DNA of 46,337 nt from Streptomyces sp. SID11385 (GTDB taxonomy: Bacteria; Actinomycetota; Actinomycetes; Streptomycetales; Streptomycetaceae). Shown here piece by piece: positions 8,742-17,709 of this stretch (positions are counted from its first letter, which is position 1; each line of letters starts with the position of its first letter). Below the pieces are notes generated by a model. It made no database searches. It was not told where the DNA came from and saw only the letters and a program-made list of their open reading frames with translations. The DNA lies in assembly GCF_010548245.1 (NCBI RefSeq), contig NZ_JAAGLR010000817.1, positions 1 to 46,337 of the forward strand. The letters run 5' to 3'. Both the position numbers and the translations under genes were made by a program.

Positions 8742-9647
8742 ATGAACGCTTCGCTGAACCCGACCGGTACCGAGAGCGGCGAAGCCGCGCGCCCGCTGCC
8801 GGGGAAGGCGCTCGCCGCCTCGCTGCGCGACGGGACGCGCGCCGCGGTCGAGGCCGCGCGCAAGGCCGGGAGGGCGCCGAAGCTCGCCGTCGTGACCGCG
8901 ACCGACGACGAGTCGAGCGCCTGGTACGTACGCTCCCTCGTCTCCGCCGCCGAGAAGTCCGGGCTGCTCCACGAGGTCGTGCACCTCGGTCCGAAGGCGA
9001 GCACGGAGGAGGTACGGGACGCACTGCGCCGCCTCGGCGAGGACGCCACCGTGCACGGCGTGATCCTCCAGACCCCGCTGCCTGCGGGCGTCGACGCGCG
9101 AGCGCTCGCCGAGGCGGTGCCGACGGCGAAGGACGTCGACGGTGCGAACCCGCTGTCGCTGGGCCGTCTCACCGCCGGCCTCGCGGCCTTCGCCCCCGCG
9201 ACCGCCGAGGCCGTGATCACACTGCTCGACCACTACGAGGTCCCGCTGCGCGGGGCGCGCACGGTGGTCGTGGGGCGCTCCACGGTCGTCGGCAAACCGC
9301 TCGCGCAACTGCTCCTCGCGCGCGACGCGACCGTGACGGTGTGCCACTCGCGCACGCGTGACCTGCCGTCGGTGACCCGCGAGGCGGATGTCCTGATCGC
9401 CGCCGCCGGTCAGCCGGGGCTGATCACGGCGGAGCACGTCCGCCCGGGCGCGATCGTCATCGACGTCGGCACCAACCCGACCCCCGACGGCGGCCTCACG
9501 GGTGACGTCGACCGTGGCGCGGCGCGCATCGCCGGAGCGCTCAGCCCCGTCCCCGGTGGCGTGGGCCCGGTGACGACGGCGGTGCTGCTGGCGCACGTGG
9601 TGCGGGCGGCGCAGGGAGCGGGGATCGGGGAGGGCCTGCGGGGGTGA
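8742..9647 (+). CDS. folD: Methylene-THF dehydrogenase/methenyl-THF cyclohydrolase
   Basis: This bifunctional cytosolic enzyme interconverts 5,10-methylene-, 5,10-methenyl- and 10-formyl-tetrahydrofolate with NADP. It has 301 residues. Diagnostic segments are PTAKDVDGANPLSLGRL, VVVGRSTVVGKPLAQLLL (Rossmann/NADP loop), VCHSRTRDL, IDVGTNP and the C-terminal PVPGGVGPVTTAVLL. A GAGGAG ribosome site precedes the ATG. It probably cooperates with the cyclodeaminase-family gene upstream. The first ~12 residues and the segment YVRSLVSAAEKSGL are somewhat divergent from the usual FolD core, and many Streptomyces have a second folD elsewhere, so this may be the accessory copy. Confidence 0.95.
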   Translation: MNASLNPTGTESGEAARPLPGKALAASLRDGTRAAVEAARKAGRAPKLAVVTATDDESSAWYVRSLVSAAEKSGLLHEVVHLGPKASTEEVRDALRRLGEDATVHGVILQTPLPAGVDARALAEAVPTAKDVDGANPLSLGRLTAGLAAFAPATAEAVITLLDHYEVPLRGARTVVVGRSTVVGKPLAQLLLARDATVTVCHSRTRDLPSVTREADVLIAAAGQPGLITAEHVRPGAIVIDVGTNPTPDGGLTGDVDRGAARIAGALSPVPGGVGPVTTAVLLAHVVRAAQGAGIGEGLRG

Positions 9648-9669
9648 GGGCGGACGGGGCATTCGGGGA

Positions 9670-9685
9670 TGTTTCACGTGAAACA
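9670..9685. promoter_or_regulatory. parS: parS centromere site (ParB-binding)
   Basis: TGTTTCACGTGAAACA is the perfect 16-bp palindromic parS consensus; it extends to 20 bp of dyad symmetry (9668-9687). ParB binds such sites to build the segregation complex. In Streptomyces about twenty copies cluster around oriC, mostly between genes, as here between folD and the truncated LLM gene. It therefore places the window in the origin-proximal region. Confidence 0.95.
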
Positions 9686-9763
9686 TCGCGGCGGCGGGCG
9701 GCCCCGGAGGAGCGTCGGAACGGCTTCCCACGGGGCCTGCGGCCGGACGCCCGACCTGCCTCG

Positions 9764-9769
9764 TAGAGT
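9764..9769 (+). promoter_or_regulatory. Leaderless -10 box of truncated LLM gene
   Basis: TAGAGT lies six bases before ATG 9776. The intact paralogue at the other side of the CRISPR island has TAGGCT seven bases before its start, so the promoter architecture is conserved between the two copies. Confidence 0.4.
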
Positions 9770-9775
9770 CGTCGC

Positions 9776-10024
9776 ATGCGTCTGAGCACTGTGATTCTCC
9801 CCGTGAACCGCTGGTCGCAAGGGGGTCGCGCCCAGTGGGTGCGCGCCGAGGAACTCGGCTTTCACGCCGCGTACACCTACGACCACCTCTCCTGGCGCAC
9901 CTTCCGCGACGGCCCCTGGTTCGGCGCCCTCCCCACCCTGACCGCCGCCGCCACGGCCACCACCCACCTCCGCCTGGGGACCCTCGTCACGTCGGTCAAG
10001 GCTTGTTCACCCATCACGGGGTGA
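9776..10024 (+). pseudogene. LLM-class oxidoreductase, 3'-truncated
   Basis: The first ~75 residues ([57 protein letters not shown]) match the N-terminus of the intact luciferase-like, probably F420-dependent, oxidoreductase encoded at 23352-24254; I estimate over 80 percent identity by eye. Homology stops abruptly after the LVTS codons (about 10001) and a few unrelated residues lead to a stop at 10024. The remaining three quarters of the protein is missing. The break lies 95 bp from the first decayed repeat of CRISPR array 1, so arrival or rearrangement of the CRISPR island probably destroyed the gene. Confidence 0.85.
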
Positions 10025-10095
10025 GCTGCGGAAATGGAGGATGTCTCAGTCCACGAGGGCGTTCGGGCCTCGCTCGGTGACGGTTTTCCCGGACA

Positions 10096-11781
10096 GTTGC
10101 GATGTCGGCCGACGCCGTTGAGGACATGGCGGTCACGGGCACCGTCGCGGTAGCGGTCCGGGTTGCGACCCTCCCCAGAGGAGATGAGGACTCGTTCTCG
10201 CTCGACGCCGACACCACCAGCGAGTAGTCGCGACCCCCTTTGGGAACGATGAGGACGCGGCCCTTCGACCGCGTCCTTGTGCTGTACGCGCTGTTGCGAC
10301 CCCCGCTGGGGGCGATGAGGATCCGCCTGGCTGGAGTCCCGTTCCGGCATTGACCTCCGGTTGCGACCCCCACTGGAGGCAATGAGGACGGCGGACGCGG
10401 ATGCTGCTGATGCCGTCCCGCTGGTTGCGACCCCCACTGGGAGCGATGAGGACCCCCTTGAGGCCCTCGTACCACCCGCTTCAGGTCATGTTGCGACTTC
10501 CGCTGGGGGCGATGAGGACGCGGCTGCTGCCGTCCGAGGACGCGATGCGCGACATGTTGAGACCGCCGCTGGGGGCGATGAGGACCCGCCTCGGGCCCGC
10601 TCCGGCCTTCACGGCCCCGTAGTTGTGACCCCGCTGGGGCGATGAGGACTCGCGCTCGCATGGATCGGCGTCACCCACGCGGTCATGTTGTGACCCCCCG
10701 CTGGGGGCGATGAGGACTACGGCGACTCGCGGCTCGATGGCGTGCTCGCGACGTTGTGACCCCCGCTGGGAGCGATGAGGACTGGACGCTGCGCGCGGAC
10801 CCTGCCGCCTGGCCCATGTTGTGACCCCCGCTGGGGGCGATGAGGACTCCTCGGCGCCCACCCGGCGCACGCGGGCGCCGTCGTGTTGTGACCCCCGCTG
10901 GGGGCGATGAGGACCGCCTCCTGGACGCGCTGCACGCGCTCCAGGTCCGGTTGTGACCCCCGCTGGGGGCGATGAGGACAGCGGGTCGCCGTCCCGTGGT
11001 CGCCCGTCATGAAGGGTTGTGACCCCCGCTGGGGGCGATGAGGACCCCGGGCGACGACCGCATCGAACGTTCCGGCGCCGGGGTTGTGACCCCCGCTGGG
11101 GGCGATGAGGACGCGCTGGATGGGGAGGTCACGGTGGTCGGAGACCTGTTGTGACCCCCGCTGGGGGCGATGAGGACGCGCAAGCCGGTCGTCGTGCTCT
11201 ACGAGGAGTGCTTCGGGTTGTGACCCCCGCTGGGGGCGATGCGGACTGGGTCAGGCGGAGCGGCAACTCCTTGACGACGAGAGGTTGTGACCCCCGCTGG
11301 GGGCGATGAGGACGTGCAGGACCATGCGCAGGTCCATCCGGTTCTTGCCGGTTGTGACCCCCGCTGGGGGCGATGAGGACCTCGCGGGAGAACGGGTGAC
11401 GGCGGGGGACGGGCGGTTGTGACCCCCGCTGGGGGCGATGAGGACCCGGGAAACCGCAAAGCCCGAGGGGACCCCCTACCTCATGTTGTGACCCCCGCTG
11501 GGGGCGATGAGGACACCGGCAGTATCAGCACCTCGCCAGGGACCGAGGCGTTGTGACCCCCGCTGGGGGCGATGAGGACTCGCGTGCAGCGTGCACAGCC
11601 AGCGTCGTTTCACTCAGTTGTGACCCCCGCTGGGGGCGATGAGGACCACGCGACCCGCTCGGCCACCACCACCCGCACCAGCTGTTGTGACCCCCGCTGG
11701 GGGCGATGAGGACGTTAGCAGGGAGTGTGGACAGGGTCGCTCGAACCCGGAGTTGTGACCCCCGCTGGGGGCGATGAGGAC
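10096..11781 (-). CRISPR. CRISPR array 1: 26 repeats, 25 spacers
   Basis: There are 26 repeats of 30 bp (28-31) at about 66-bp period with spacers mostly 35-39 bp. Starts include 10096, 10162, 10227, 10293 and so on to 11752. Read on the minus strand the repeat begins GTCCTCATCG, has hairpin CCCCC-AGC-GGGGG and ends TCACAAC. Repeats right of about 10687 are near-identical, with an isolated change such as GCGGAC at 11241. The left end decays and switches to a TCGCAAC ending; 10096-10125 keeps only the repeat ends but the right spacing. Conserved repeats next to cas3 plus a leader shared with array 2 (11782-11883) fix transcription as right to left, towards decreasing coordinates. Confidence 0.97.
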
Positions 11782-11883
11782 CCACGGTAAAGCCGCAGGC
11801 AGACCGATGTCCGTCATGGTCTGTCGGGGCCGATTTTTCAGCGGACCGGCGGTTGTGCTGCCGAGTCCGGCGTGGCGCTGAAA
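11782..11883 (-). promoter_or_regulatory. CRISPR array 1 leader
   Basis: Read on the minus strand this 102-bp stretch aligns with the array 2 leader (20930-21033). It starts TTTCAGCG, then has AACCGCCGGTCCGCTGAAAAA, and ends GCGGCTTTACCGTGG directly before the first repeat. TTTCAGCG and CGCTGAAA form an inverted repeat inside it. It lies 29 bp after the cas3 stop, so the array may also receive read-through from the cas operon. Confidence 0.85.
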
Positions 11884-11912
11884 TTCCCCTGCGGGGAGAG
11901 CCGCGTCGGCCT

Positions 11913-14366
11913 TCAGAGGACTTCGCCTGCCTGGTAGGTGCGCCGCGTGTCGTGGTTGATCGACACGAGGCCGAGTTCGGGGTCGTAGTCGGCGTTGAGG
12001 ATGTGGACGCCAAGGCGCTTGTCGAAGCGGGCAGCCGAGGCGGCCCATTGCGGGAGAGGGACAAGGTAACGATCGGCTTGGAGACGGCCGGTGCTGCGCG
12101 TATCGGCAGTCGTCAGCAGCTTCTCGTATTCCGCGAGGTCCTCCTGGAGCACGGCTTCGATGCCGTCGAACTGGCGGTCGAAGGCTTCGGCGAGGCCGGT
12201 GCGGTCCTCGAAGGGCTGGGTGAAGGTCAGGAACGCGTTGTGGAACACCTCGCGGGCGGCCTGGGTAGCGGCACACCAGCGGTCGCCCCAGTCGGAGGTG
12301 TAGATCTCGTCGAGCCAGGCGGTGACCTGCTGTTCGTCGATGGTCTGGCCGTCATGGCGGGTGAGGATGTTCCAGGCGAGGCGGGTGGGGTCGGCCTCGT
12401 AGACGCCGTCGGCCCATTCGGCGGTCCCGGTGCCTCGACGGGGGCCGTAGGCAGAGGCGTGGACGATGACTGGTGCTGGGGGGCGGGCGGCAAGGCGGTT
12501 GACGCGGCCGAACCGTTGGAGGAGTGCTTCGAGGTCGGCAGCTGAGGTGTGACAGAGGTCGAGGTCGAGGTCGAGCGAGACCTCCAGGGCCTGCGTGCCG
12601 ACCAGGAGGCCGGGGAGACGCTGGGCGTGGCCTGCGGCGAACCGCTGCCGCAGGGACGTCTCGATGGTGTCGCGGTCCATCCGGCGGAAGCGGGAGTGGA
12701 GGAGGTATGCGGAGCCTTCACCGTGCAGGCCGACGCAATGAGGCGCGAGAGTCTCGTAGAGGGTGATGGCGTCGCGGACGTTGTTGGCGACGACCAAGAC
12801 GGATTGCCCGGCGTCGAGTGCCGTACGGATCTCGGCGAGGGCGGCCTCGCTGGTGAGGTGGTCGTCGCGCAGGTGGAGGCGGTGCCGGGCGGGCGCCGTC
12901 GTAACAGGTGGGGGCTCGACGAGGGTGGTCTGTCCGTCGAGGGTTTCGGTGACGAGTTCGGCGAGGCGGGTGGGCAGGGTGGCGGACATGACGGCGATAC
13001 GGCCGCCGGTCTCGTGCCAGAAGCGCATCGCGGCCAGGATCATGCCGAGTCGGCGGGCGTCGTAGGCGTGAAGCTCGTCGAGGACGAAGACGGAGTTGAC
13101 GCTGTCGGTGAGGATGCCGGAGTGGACGGGGCCGGCGAGCGCGCCGCGCAGGAGCTGGTACGGCGTACCGACGCGGAAAAGCTCGCGGAAGTTGCGGGTC
13201 GCCTGGGCGCGGGAATGGGCCTTGACGGCAGCATCGGCTGTTTCCGCGTCGTCGTCGCGCAGGGCCGGTTCGCCGAGGCCGTCGTCCGTGGGACAGCCGT
13301 CCTTCAGGGCTTGCGCGAGGTGGTACGAAGCGGCCTTCGAGTGGGCGACGCCGATGCGGTCGCGGGCGTCGAGTTCCTTCTCCAGACGTTCGGTCATGGC
13401 GTTGATGCTGGCGAGGTACGGCAGGACGTAGAAGACGCGCGGAACACAGCTGTGCAGGGTGCCGAGTTCGGTGATCTGGCGCCGGGCCCACAACAGGACG
13501 GCTTCGGTCTTGCCGCTCCCGGTCCAGGAGCGCAGCAGGAGGTGGCCACTCGTATCTGCGGCCTCGGCCTGCTGGGGCCGCAAGGCGTGACCGCCGACGG
13601 CGAGGCGTTCGGCCAGCGCCTCGGGATAGCCGGAGGTGAGCGGGTGATGCGTGTCGAGCGGCGAGTGGGCGGACGAAAGGTGGTCGGCCATGGTGACAGC
13701 ACCGAGGAGCAGGGTGGCCGTGCGGCCGACGAGTTGCGCATCGACGGCGGGGAGAACGGGGCGTTCCCAGCGGTCCATCAGGCGCGAGAAGACGTCGAAC
13801 GCGGCATCCGTGAGGTCCCGGACGCTGATCTCGGGAAGGTCGGGGAGGACGGGCAGATCGAGGCGGCGGGCGGTGCCACGCAACCAACGGAGCAGCCGAA
13901 GGAGCTGCTCGGGGTCGATCCGGGAGAACCGTTCGTGGAAGTCGTCGGCGGTGTCGTCGGACAACTGGGCGAGGAGTACCCGGGGAGCGTTCACGCCCGT
14001 GTAAGGGCGGTGGTGGCCGGCCACGACGGCAGCAATCCACAGGCGGTCGTCGTCGGGCAGGTGCGACAAAAGGTGTTCGACGAAGCCGAGGGACAGAATC
14101 TCGTGCCGCTCGCCCCAAGAGACGGCCTCGTCCGACGTGTTACCGACCATGCGCTGGAAGCCGTAGGGGATCTTGCCGGTGTCGTGGAGGAGCGCGGCGA
14201 GAGCGACCCAGGTCCAGAAATCGGTGGGCGTGCCGGGGATGGTGCCGATCCTGGCCTGGATCCGTTGTGCGGCGCGCGCGGTGAGGCCCAGGTGGGTGGT
14301 CAGGAGCTCGCCGGGGCGTCCGCGAACGGTGGCGCTCTTCGCGCGAAGTGGTGGGGTGCTGGTCAC
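11913..14366 (-). CDS. cas3: CRISPR-associated helicase-nuclease Cas3
   Basis: The 817-residue effector nuclease-helicase degrades DNA once Cascade has bound its target. The N-terminal HD nuclease domain shows H25, H61-D62 (LLHDTGK), H88 and GHHR at 118-120. The superfamily 2 helicase part shows Walker A WTGSGKTE (281-288), DELH (430-433), SAT (461-463) and motif VI QRFGRVNR (617-624). All key residues are present, so it looks active. The GTG start has a G-rich ribosome site (AGGGGGG) ahead of it. It is the last gene of the leftward cas6-cas8-cas7-cas5-cas3 operon, 27 bp after cas5, and is followed directly by leader and array 1. Confidence 0.97.
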   Translation of the reverse strand: MTSTPPLRAKSATVRGRPGELLTTHLGLTARAAQRIQARIGTIPGTPTDFWTWVALAALLHDTGKIPYGFQRMVGNTSDEAVSWGERHEILSLGFVEHLLSHLPDDDRLWIAAVVAGHHRPYTGVNAPRVLLAQLSDDTADDFHERFSRIDPEQLLRLLRWLRGTARRLDLPVLPDLPEISVRDLTDAAFDVFSRLMDRWERPVLPAVDAQLVGRTATLLLGAVTMADHLSSAHSPLDTHHPLTSGYPEALAERLAVGGHALRPQQAEAADTSGHLLLRSWTGSGKTEAVLLWARRQITELGTLHSCVPRVFYVLPYLASINAMTERLEKELDARDRIGVAHSKAASYHLAQALKDGCPTDDGLGEPALRDDDAETADAAVKAHSRAQATRNFRELFRVGTPYQLLRGALAGPVHSGILTDSVNSVFVLDELHAYDARRLGMILAAMRFWHETGGRIAVMSATLPTRLAELVTETLDGQTTLVEPPPVTTAPARHRLHLRDDHLTSEAALAEIRTALDAGQSVLVVANNVRDAITLYETLAPHCVGLHGEGSAYLLHSRFRRMDRDTIETSLRQRFAAGHAQRLPGLLVGTQALEVSLDLDLDLCHTSAADLEALLQRFGRVNRLAARPPAPVIVHASAYGPRRGTGTAEWADGVYEADPTRLAWNILTRHDGQTIDEQQVTAWLDEIYTSDWGDRWCAATQAAREVFHNAFLTFTQPFEDRTGLAEAFDRQFDGIEAVLQEDLAEYEKLLTTADTRSTGRLQADRYLVPLPQWAASAARFDKRLGVHILNADYDPELGLVSINHDTRRTYQAGEVL

Positions 14367-14393
14367 GGGGTGTCCCCCCTGTTTGTTCGATGA

Positions 14394-15092
14394 TCAGGCG
14401 GCGGTCGCCAGTTGGTCGGGGTGAGTGGAGGGCAGCAGGACGACGGCCTGGCCCTCGGCGGTGGTCAGCACGTCGGCGAGAGGGGCCTGTGATCCCTCGC
14501 GGTGGTAGCGGTAGCCGTCCCAGCGGGTGCGGTCACGCTGGTGGGCGATGGCGGTGGTCAGGCGCATCCGGGTGCCGGTGGCGCCGGGCTGGGTGTCCGG
14601 GATGATCGCGTATCCCTGCCGCCCGGTCCCCGGAGCGAGCTCGACGCGAGCGGTGCGGACGGCGACGAGGTCCTGGCTGCGGCCCAGGCGCAGCGGCCAG
14701 GCTGGGCGGCGCAGCGCTCGCTCCCAGTGGTCGATGGCAGCGGACCTCTCACCGGAGGGGGTGGCGTGCGGCTCGTCGGGCTGGTCCGTGAGCCAGATGG
14801 TGAGGGTGACGAGGGCGAGGAAGTCGCGGTCCTTGATCGTCGTGTTGGTCTCGATACCAGGCGCGGCAAGGGGGTGGTAGGTCTCCAAGTCCACCCCGTT
14901 GCCTGCGGCGTGGAAGGCCATGGCGAACCGTGTGCTGGCAGGGACGCGGTCCCAGCCGCCGGCTGCTGCGGCGAGGAGACCACCGGCGGTCGAGGGCGGT
15001 GGGCAGGGCAGGCCGATCTGAAGACCGGCGTAGAGGGGGTTGCGGAAGCTGACGACGGGTGCGGTGACGGTGACTTCGAGGGCTTCGGGCAT
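14394..15092 (-). CDS. cas5: Type I-B Cascade subunit Cas5
   Basis: This RAMP-family protein of 232 residues should cap the crRNA 5' handle in the Cascade complex. The N-terminus VTVTAPVVSFRNPLYAGLQIG, followed by LPCPPPSTAGGLLAAAAGG, is the conserved Cas5 pattern (beta strand with Phe, then PPPST-x-GLL). The ATG at 15092 with GAGGGAAG upstream is chosen; an in-frame start at 15152 would add a non-conserved extension. The order cas7-cas5-cas3 matches Cst/Dev-type I-B systems. The gap to cas7 is 90 bp, the longest inside this operon. Confidence 0.9.
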   Translation of the reverse strand: MPEALEVTVTAPVVSFRNPLYAGLQIGLPCPPPSTAGGLLAAAAGGWDRVPASTRFAMAFHAAGNGVDLETYHPLAAPGIETNTTIKDRDFLALVTLTIWLTDQPDEPHATPSGERSAAIDHWERALRRPAWPLRLGRSQDLVAVRTARVELAPGTGRQGYAIIPDTQPGATGTRMRLTTAIAHQRDRTRWDGYRYHREGSQAPLADVLTTAEGQAVVLLPSTHPDQLATAA

Positions 15093-15182
15093 GGAGGCGC
15101 TTCCCTCACAGGGTGATCGGGCGGCGGGGTGTCCCCTTCGAGGGGCGATCAAGCGGCACAGCGCTCGGGACTACGTGGCAGG

Positions 15183-16241
15183 TCAGGCGACGGGCTCGTC
15201 GTCGAACCAGGCGTCGTGGTCACCGTTCTCGATCTCGGCGGCGAGGGTGCCGAGAACGGTGCGCGGGTGATCGATGAGGACCACGCCCTCCTCGATCAGC
15301 TCGGCGAGGTCCTTGCGGGCCTTGTCGCGCTGACCGCCGAGGAACCCGGGAGCCCAGCCGATGCGGACCGTTCCGTCGAGTTTGTCCTGCCAAGCCCGGA
15401 TTTCCTCGATGAGGACATCCGCGTCGAAGAAGGTGGCGCGCTCACGGTTGCGCACCACCCGCGTGAAGGGGTTGGTGCCGCCCTTCACCGGCGCCAGGAT
15501 GACCAGGCCGGGGGTTCGGTCGCCGTAGTGCGCGGAGTGCTTCGCCCCACCTCGTACCGTGGCCATGGTGCGCAGCAGGACCGCCACCCGGCGGCGGCGC
15601 TCGGCGAGCGGCAGACGCACGCACTCCACGCCTCGGAGGACGACCTCCGTCCCCCCAGACTCCACGACAGCTGCGGCCGTCGACGGGGGCAGCGCGGACT
15701 TGGTGGTCCTCCCGCCGATCTCGAAGCTCCCGACGCGGGGCAGGTCCAGCAGGAGATCGCCGGCGAGGTCCGCGCTGTACATCTCGTGCTCGTGGATGAC
15801 GGGATTGGTGCCGGGCCCGAAGTCGCGGCTCATCGTCCCGAAGTCCATCACCGGAGCGTTGGGGACGACGGCGACCAAGGTGCCCGTGGCGAGGACGGTG
15901 TCGCGCATGAATGTCTTCGACTCCCCCTTCTTCGCACCCGCCTCGTCGGCCTTCACCGCGATCATGTAGCCGAAGAGGTCGTCGTCCAGGTACAGGTCGG
16001 GGCGGCCCTTGGTGTACGCCTGCTGCTTCTTGCCCTGACCACTGCGGGTGACGGGCGAGGTCGCCTCTCCGGCGGGCAGGCTCTCGCGCAGCCACCGGCG
16101 GCTCGCCTGCGCCGAGACGTACGGGTAGACGTCGCTGCCGGCCCGGAACTGCTTGACCATGCCGCGGTTGTCCTCACCACGGCCGTTGTTGGGAGCACCG
16201 GCCTTGACGGCCAGCACGCTCTGTCCCGAAAGGAACGTCAT
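15183..16241 (-). CDS. cas7: Type I-B Cascade backbone Cas7 (Cst2/DevR family)
   Basis: The 352-residue protein forms the crRNA-coating backbone of the complex. The N-terminus FLSGQSVLAVKAGAPNNG, then EDNRGMVKQF and YPYVSAQASRRWLRE, together with DLYLDDDLFGYM, are characteristic of the Cst2/DevR branch of Cas7. The ATG at 16241 has GAGGGA about ten bases upstream and follows the cas8 stop by ten bases; a GTG at 16271 overlapping cas8 is a less likely start. The family includes DevR of the Myxococcus development locus, which is a type I-B cas gene. Confidence 0.93.
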   Translation of the reverse strand: MTFLSGQSVLAVKAGAPNNGRGEDNRGMVKQFRAGSDVYPYVSAQASRRWLRESLPAGEATSPVTRSGQGKKQQAYTKGRPDLYLDDDLFGYMIAVKADEAGAKKGESKTFMRDTVLATGTLVAVVPNAPVMDFGTMSRDFGPGTNPVIHEHEMYSADLAGDLLLDLPRVGSFEIGGRTTKSALPPSTAAAVVESGGTEVVLRGVECVRLPLAERRRRVAVLLRTMATVRGGAKHSAHYGDRTPGLVILAPVKGGTNPFTRVVRNRERATFFDADVLIEEIRAWQDKLDGTVRIGWAPGFLGGQRDKARKDLAELIEEGVVLIDHPRTVLGTLAAEIENGDHDAWFDDEPVA

Positions 16242-16251
16242 CGTCGATCCC

Positions 16252-17709
16252 TCATCCCTCGTTGGTGTCACTGTCGTGGGCCGCAGAGTCGGCCACCTCG
16301 GAGCTGAACTCGTCCAGCTCCTCCTCCGAGCCCTCCGGCTTCCACCCGGCCTCGGCCAACGCCTCCAGCACCGCGAAGGTCAACAAACGACGCCAGGCCC
16401 AGGAGCGCTCGTCCTCGAAGAGCAGGAGGTAGTCGTGCACCGGGAACAGCAGTGGTGCGCTGCCTTCGTGGGGGAAGAGTTGCCACTCCACCGCCTTGGT
16501 GCGGAACCACCCGTGGAGGTTGCCGCCCCGGCTGTTGGCGCGGATGAAGCCGCGGAGCGGCCCCGGGCGGCTGTCCCGGCCCAGCACCGAGGCCAGCCGG
16601 CCGGCCAAGGGCCGGATTCGCTCGACATCCTTCTCGTCCATGTTCAGTACCTCTTCGCAGTAGGAATGCAGGATCGGGCCGAGGCACACCGCCTCGGGAG
16701 GGATCACGCCCCGAGCCGCTGCCGTCCGTTCCAGCAGGTATGTCACCGCCCTCACCAGGACCTGACCGGGGCGGGAGAACAACCGCTTGGCCAGGAACGC
16801 CTCACCGGGCACCTGCCTGGCCGCCTGAGTCGCCACCAGCACGGGGTAGCCCTTCGCACGCTCGCTGCGCCGTACCGTCGACCGCAGCCAGACGGCGATC
16901 GGCTCGCTCATCTCCTGTGTGACCAGCAGCTGTTCTTTGTTGGAGTTGGACAGCACGATGAGCTCGACCGGCGCCGTGATGCGGTGGCCGTAACCCCGCA
17001 CCGCCTTCAGGACCGAAAGTTCCCGCTCGTACGGACCGGGTTTGACGTCCTTCTGCGCCGCGCTGACCGCCGCGTCCTGCTGCGTCCGCCGCACGGCCGA
17101 CTGCACGCTCCAGGCCAGGAAGGAGTCGTCCCAGGAGTGGACCGCCATCGCCCGGCCGCCCGCCAGGCGGGCGCCGTAGGGAAAGGCCCACAGGCAGGCC
17201 ACGCACGAGAAGCACAGCGGAGTCCCCTGCTGCCCGGGCGCCGTGGTGTTGCGGTGCTCGACACTGGCTCCGAGGGGGATGTCGACCTTCCCGAACCAGT
17301 CGCACGCCTCCCTCCCGCAGTACGCACACGGCACACCGAGCCTCCGCGACGCCGCGTCCCCGGAACGCCAGTCCTCGATCCGCGCGCGGCGCTCAGCCGG
17401 GCTGAGCCGGCCGCGCGAAGACGGGTTGATCTTCGAGTTGGGCCACAACAGGTAGCTCGCGCTGAGCCAGAATCCGCCGGGGTCGGACGCCTTCGCCAGG
17501 TCGGATGTCCGGAGCAGGTCGTCCGTCATACCGGCGACGACCGCCACCAGAGCTTCGGAGGTGACCTCTCCGGGCGAGGCGGCCCCCGCCTTGTCGGCGA
17601 GCGCGAAGGCGCCGATCCGCTGGAGCGGGCTCGCCGTCAGCAACACCGGCGTGGAGGGGGCTGCCGGGACCTCGACGGCCACGTCCAGTACTTCGTCGTG
17701 CTCAGGCAC
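16252..17709 (-). CDS. cas8: Type I-B large subunit Cas8 (Cst1, CXXC-CXXC)
   Basis: The 485-residue large subunit is expected to recognise the PAM and support Cas3 recruitment. Two cysteine clusters, CAYCGREAC and CFSCVAC about 60 residues later, give the paired CXXC motif that defines the Cst1-type Cas8b family. Other supporting features are an N-terminal helical part and the position between cas6 and cas7. Its GTG start overlaps the cas6 stop by eight bases. The C-terminus ends in an acidic tail EELDEFSSEVADSAAHDSD. Sequence divergence among Cas8 proteins is large, so the assignment rests on the CXXC pair and gene order. Confidence 0.88.
   Translation of the reverse strand: MPEHDEVLDVAVEVPAAPSTPVLLTASPLQRIGAFALADKAGAASPGEVTSEALVAVVAGMTDDLLRTSDLAKASDPGGFWLSASYLLWPNSKINPSSRGRLSPAERRARIEDWRSGDAASRRLGVPCAYCGREACDWFGKVDIPLGASVEHRNTTAPGQQGTPLCFSCVACLWAFPYGARLAGGRAMAVHSWDDSFLAWSVQSAVRRTQQDAAVSAAQKDVKPGPYERELSVLKAVRGYGHRITAPVELIVLSNSNKEQLLVTQEMSEPIAVWLRSTVRRSERAKGYPVLVATQAARQVPGEAFLAKRLFSRPGQVLVRAVTYLLERTAAARGVIPPEAVCLGPILHSYCEEVLNMDEKDVERIRPLAGRLASVLGRDSRPGPLRGFIRANSRGGNLHGWFRTKAVEWQLFPHEGSAPLLFPVHDYLLLFEDERSWAWRRLLTFAVLEALAEAGWKPEGSEEELDEFSSEVADSAAHDSDTNEG

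Noticed and set aside
12549-14393. A 614-codon plus-strand frame
   Set aside because: Lies entirely opposite cas3, which has all HD and helicase motifs; no motifs in the antisense product.
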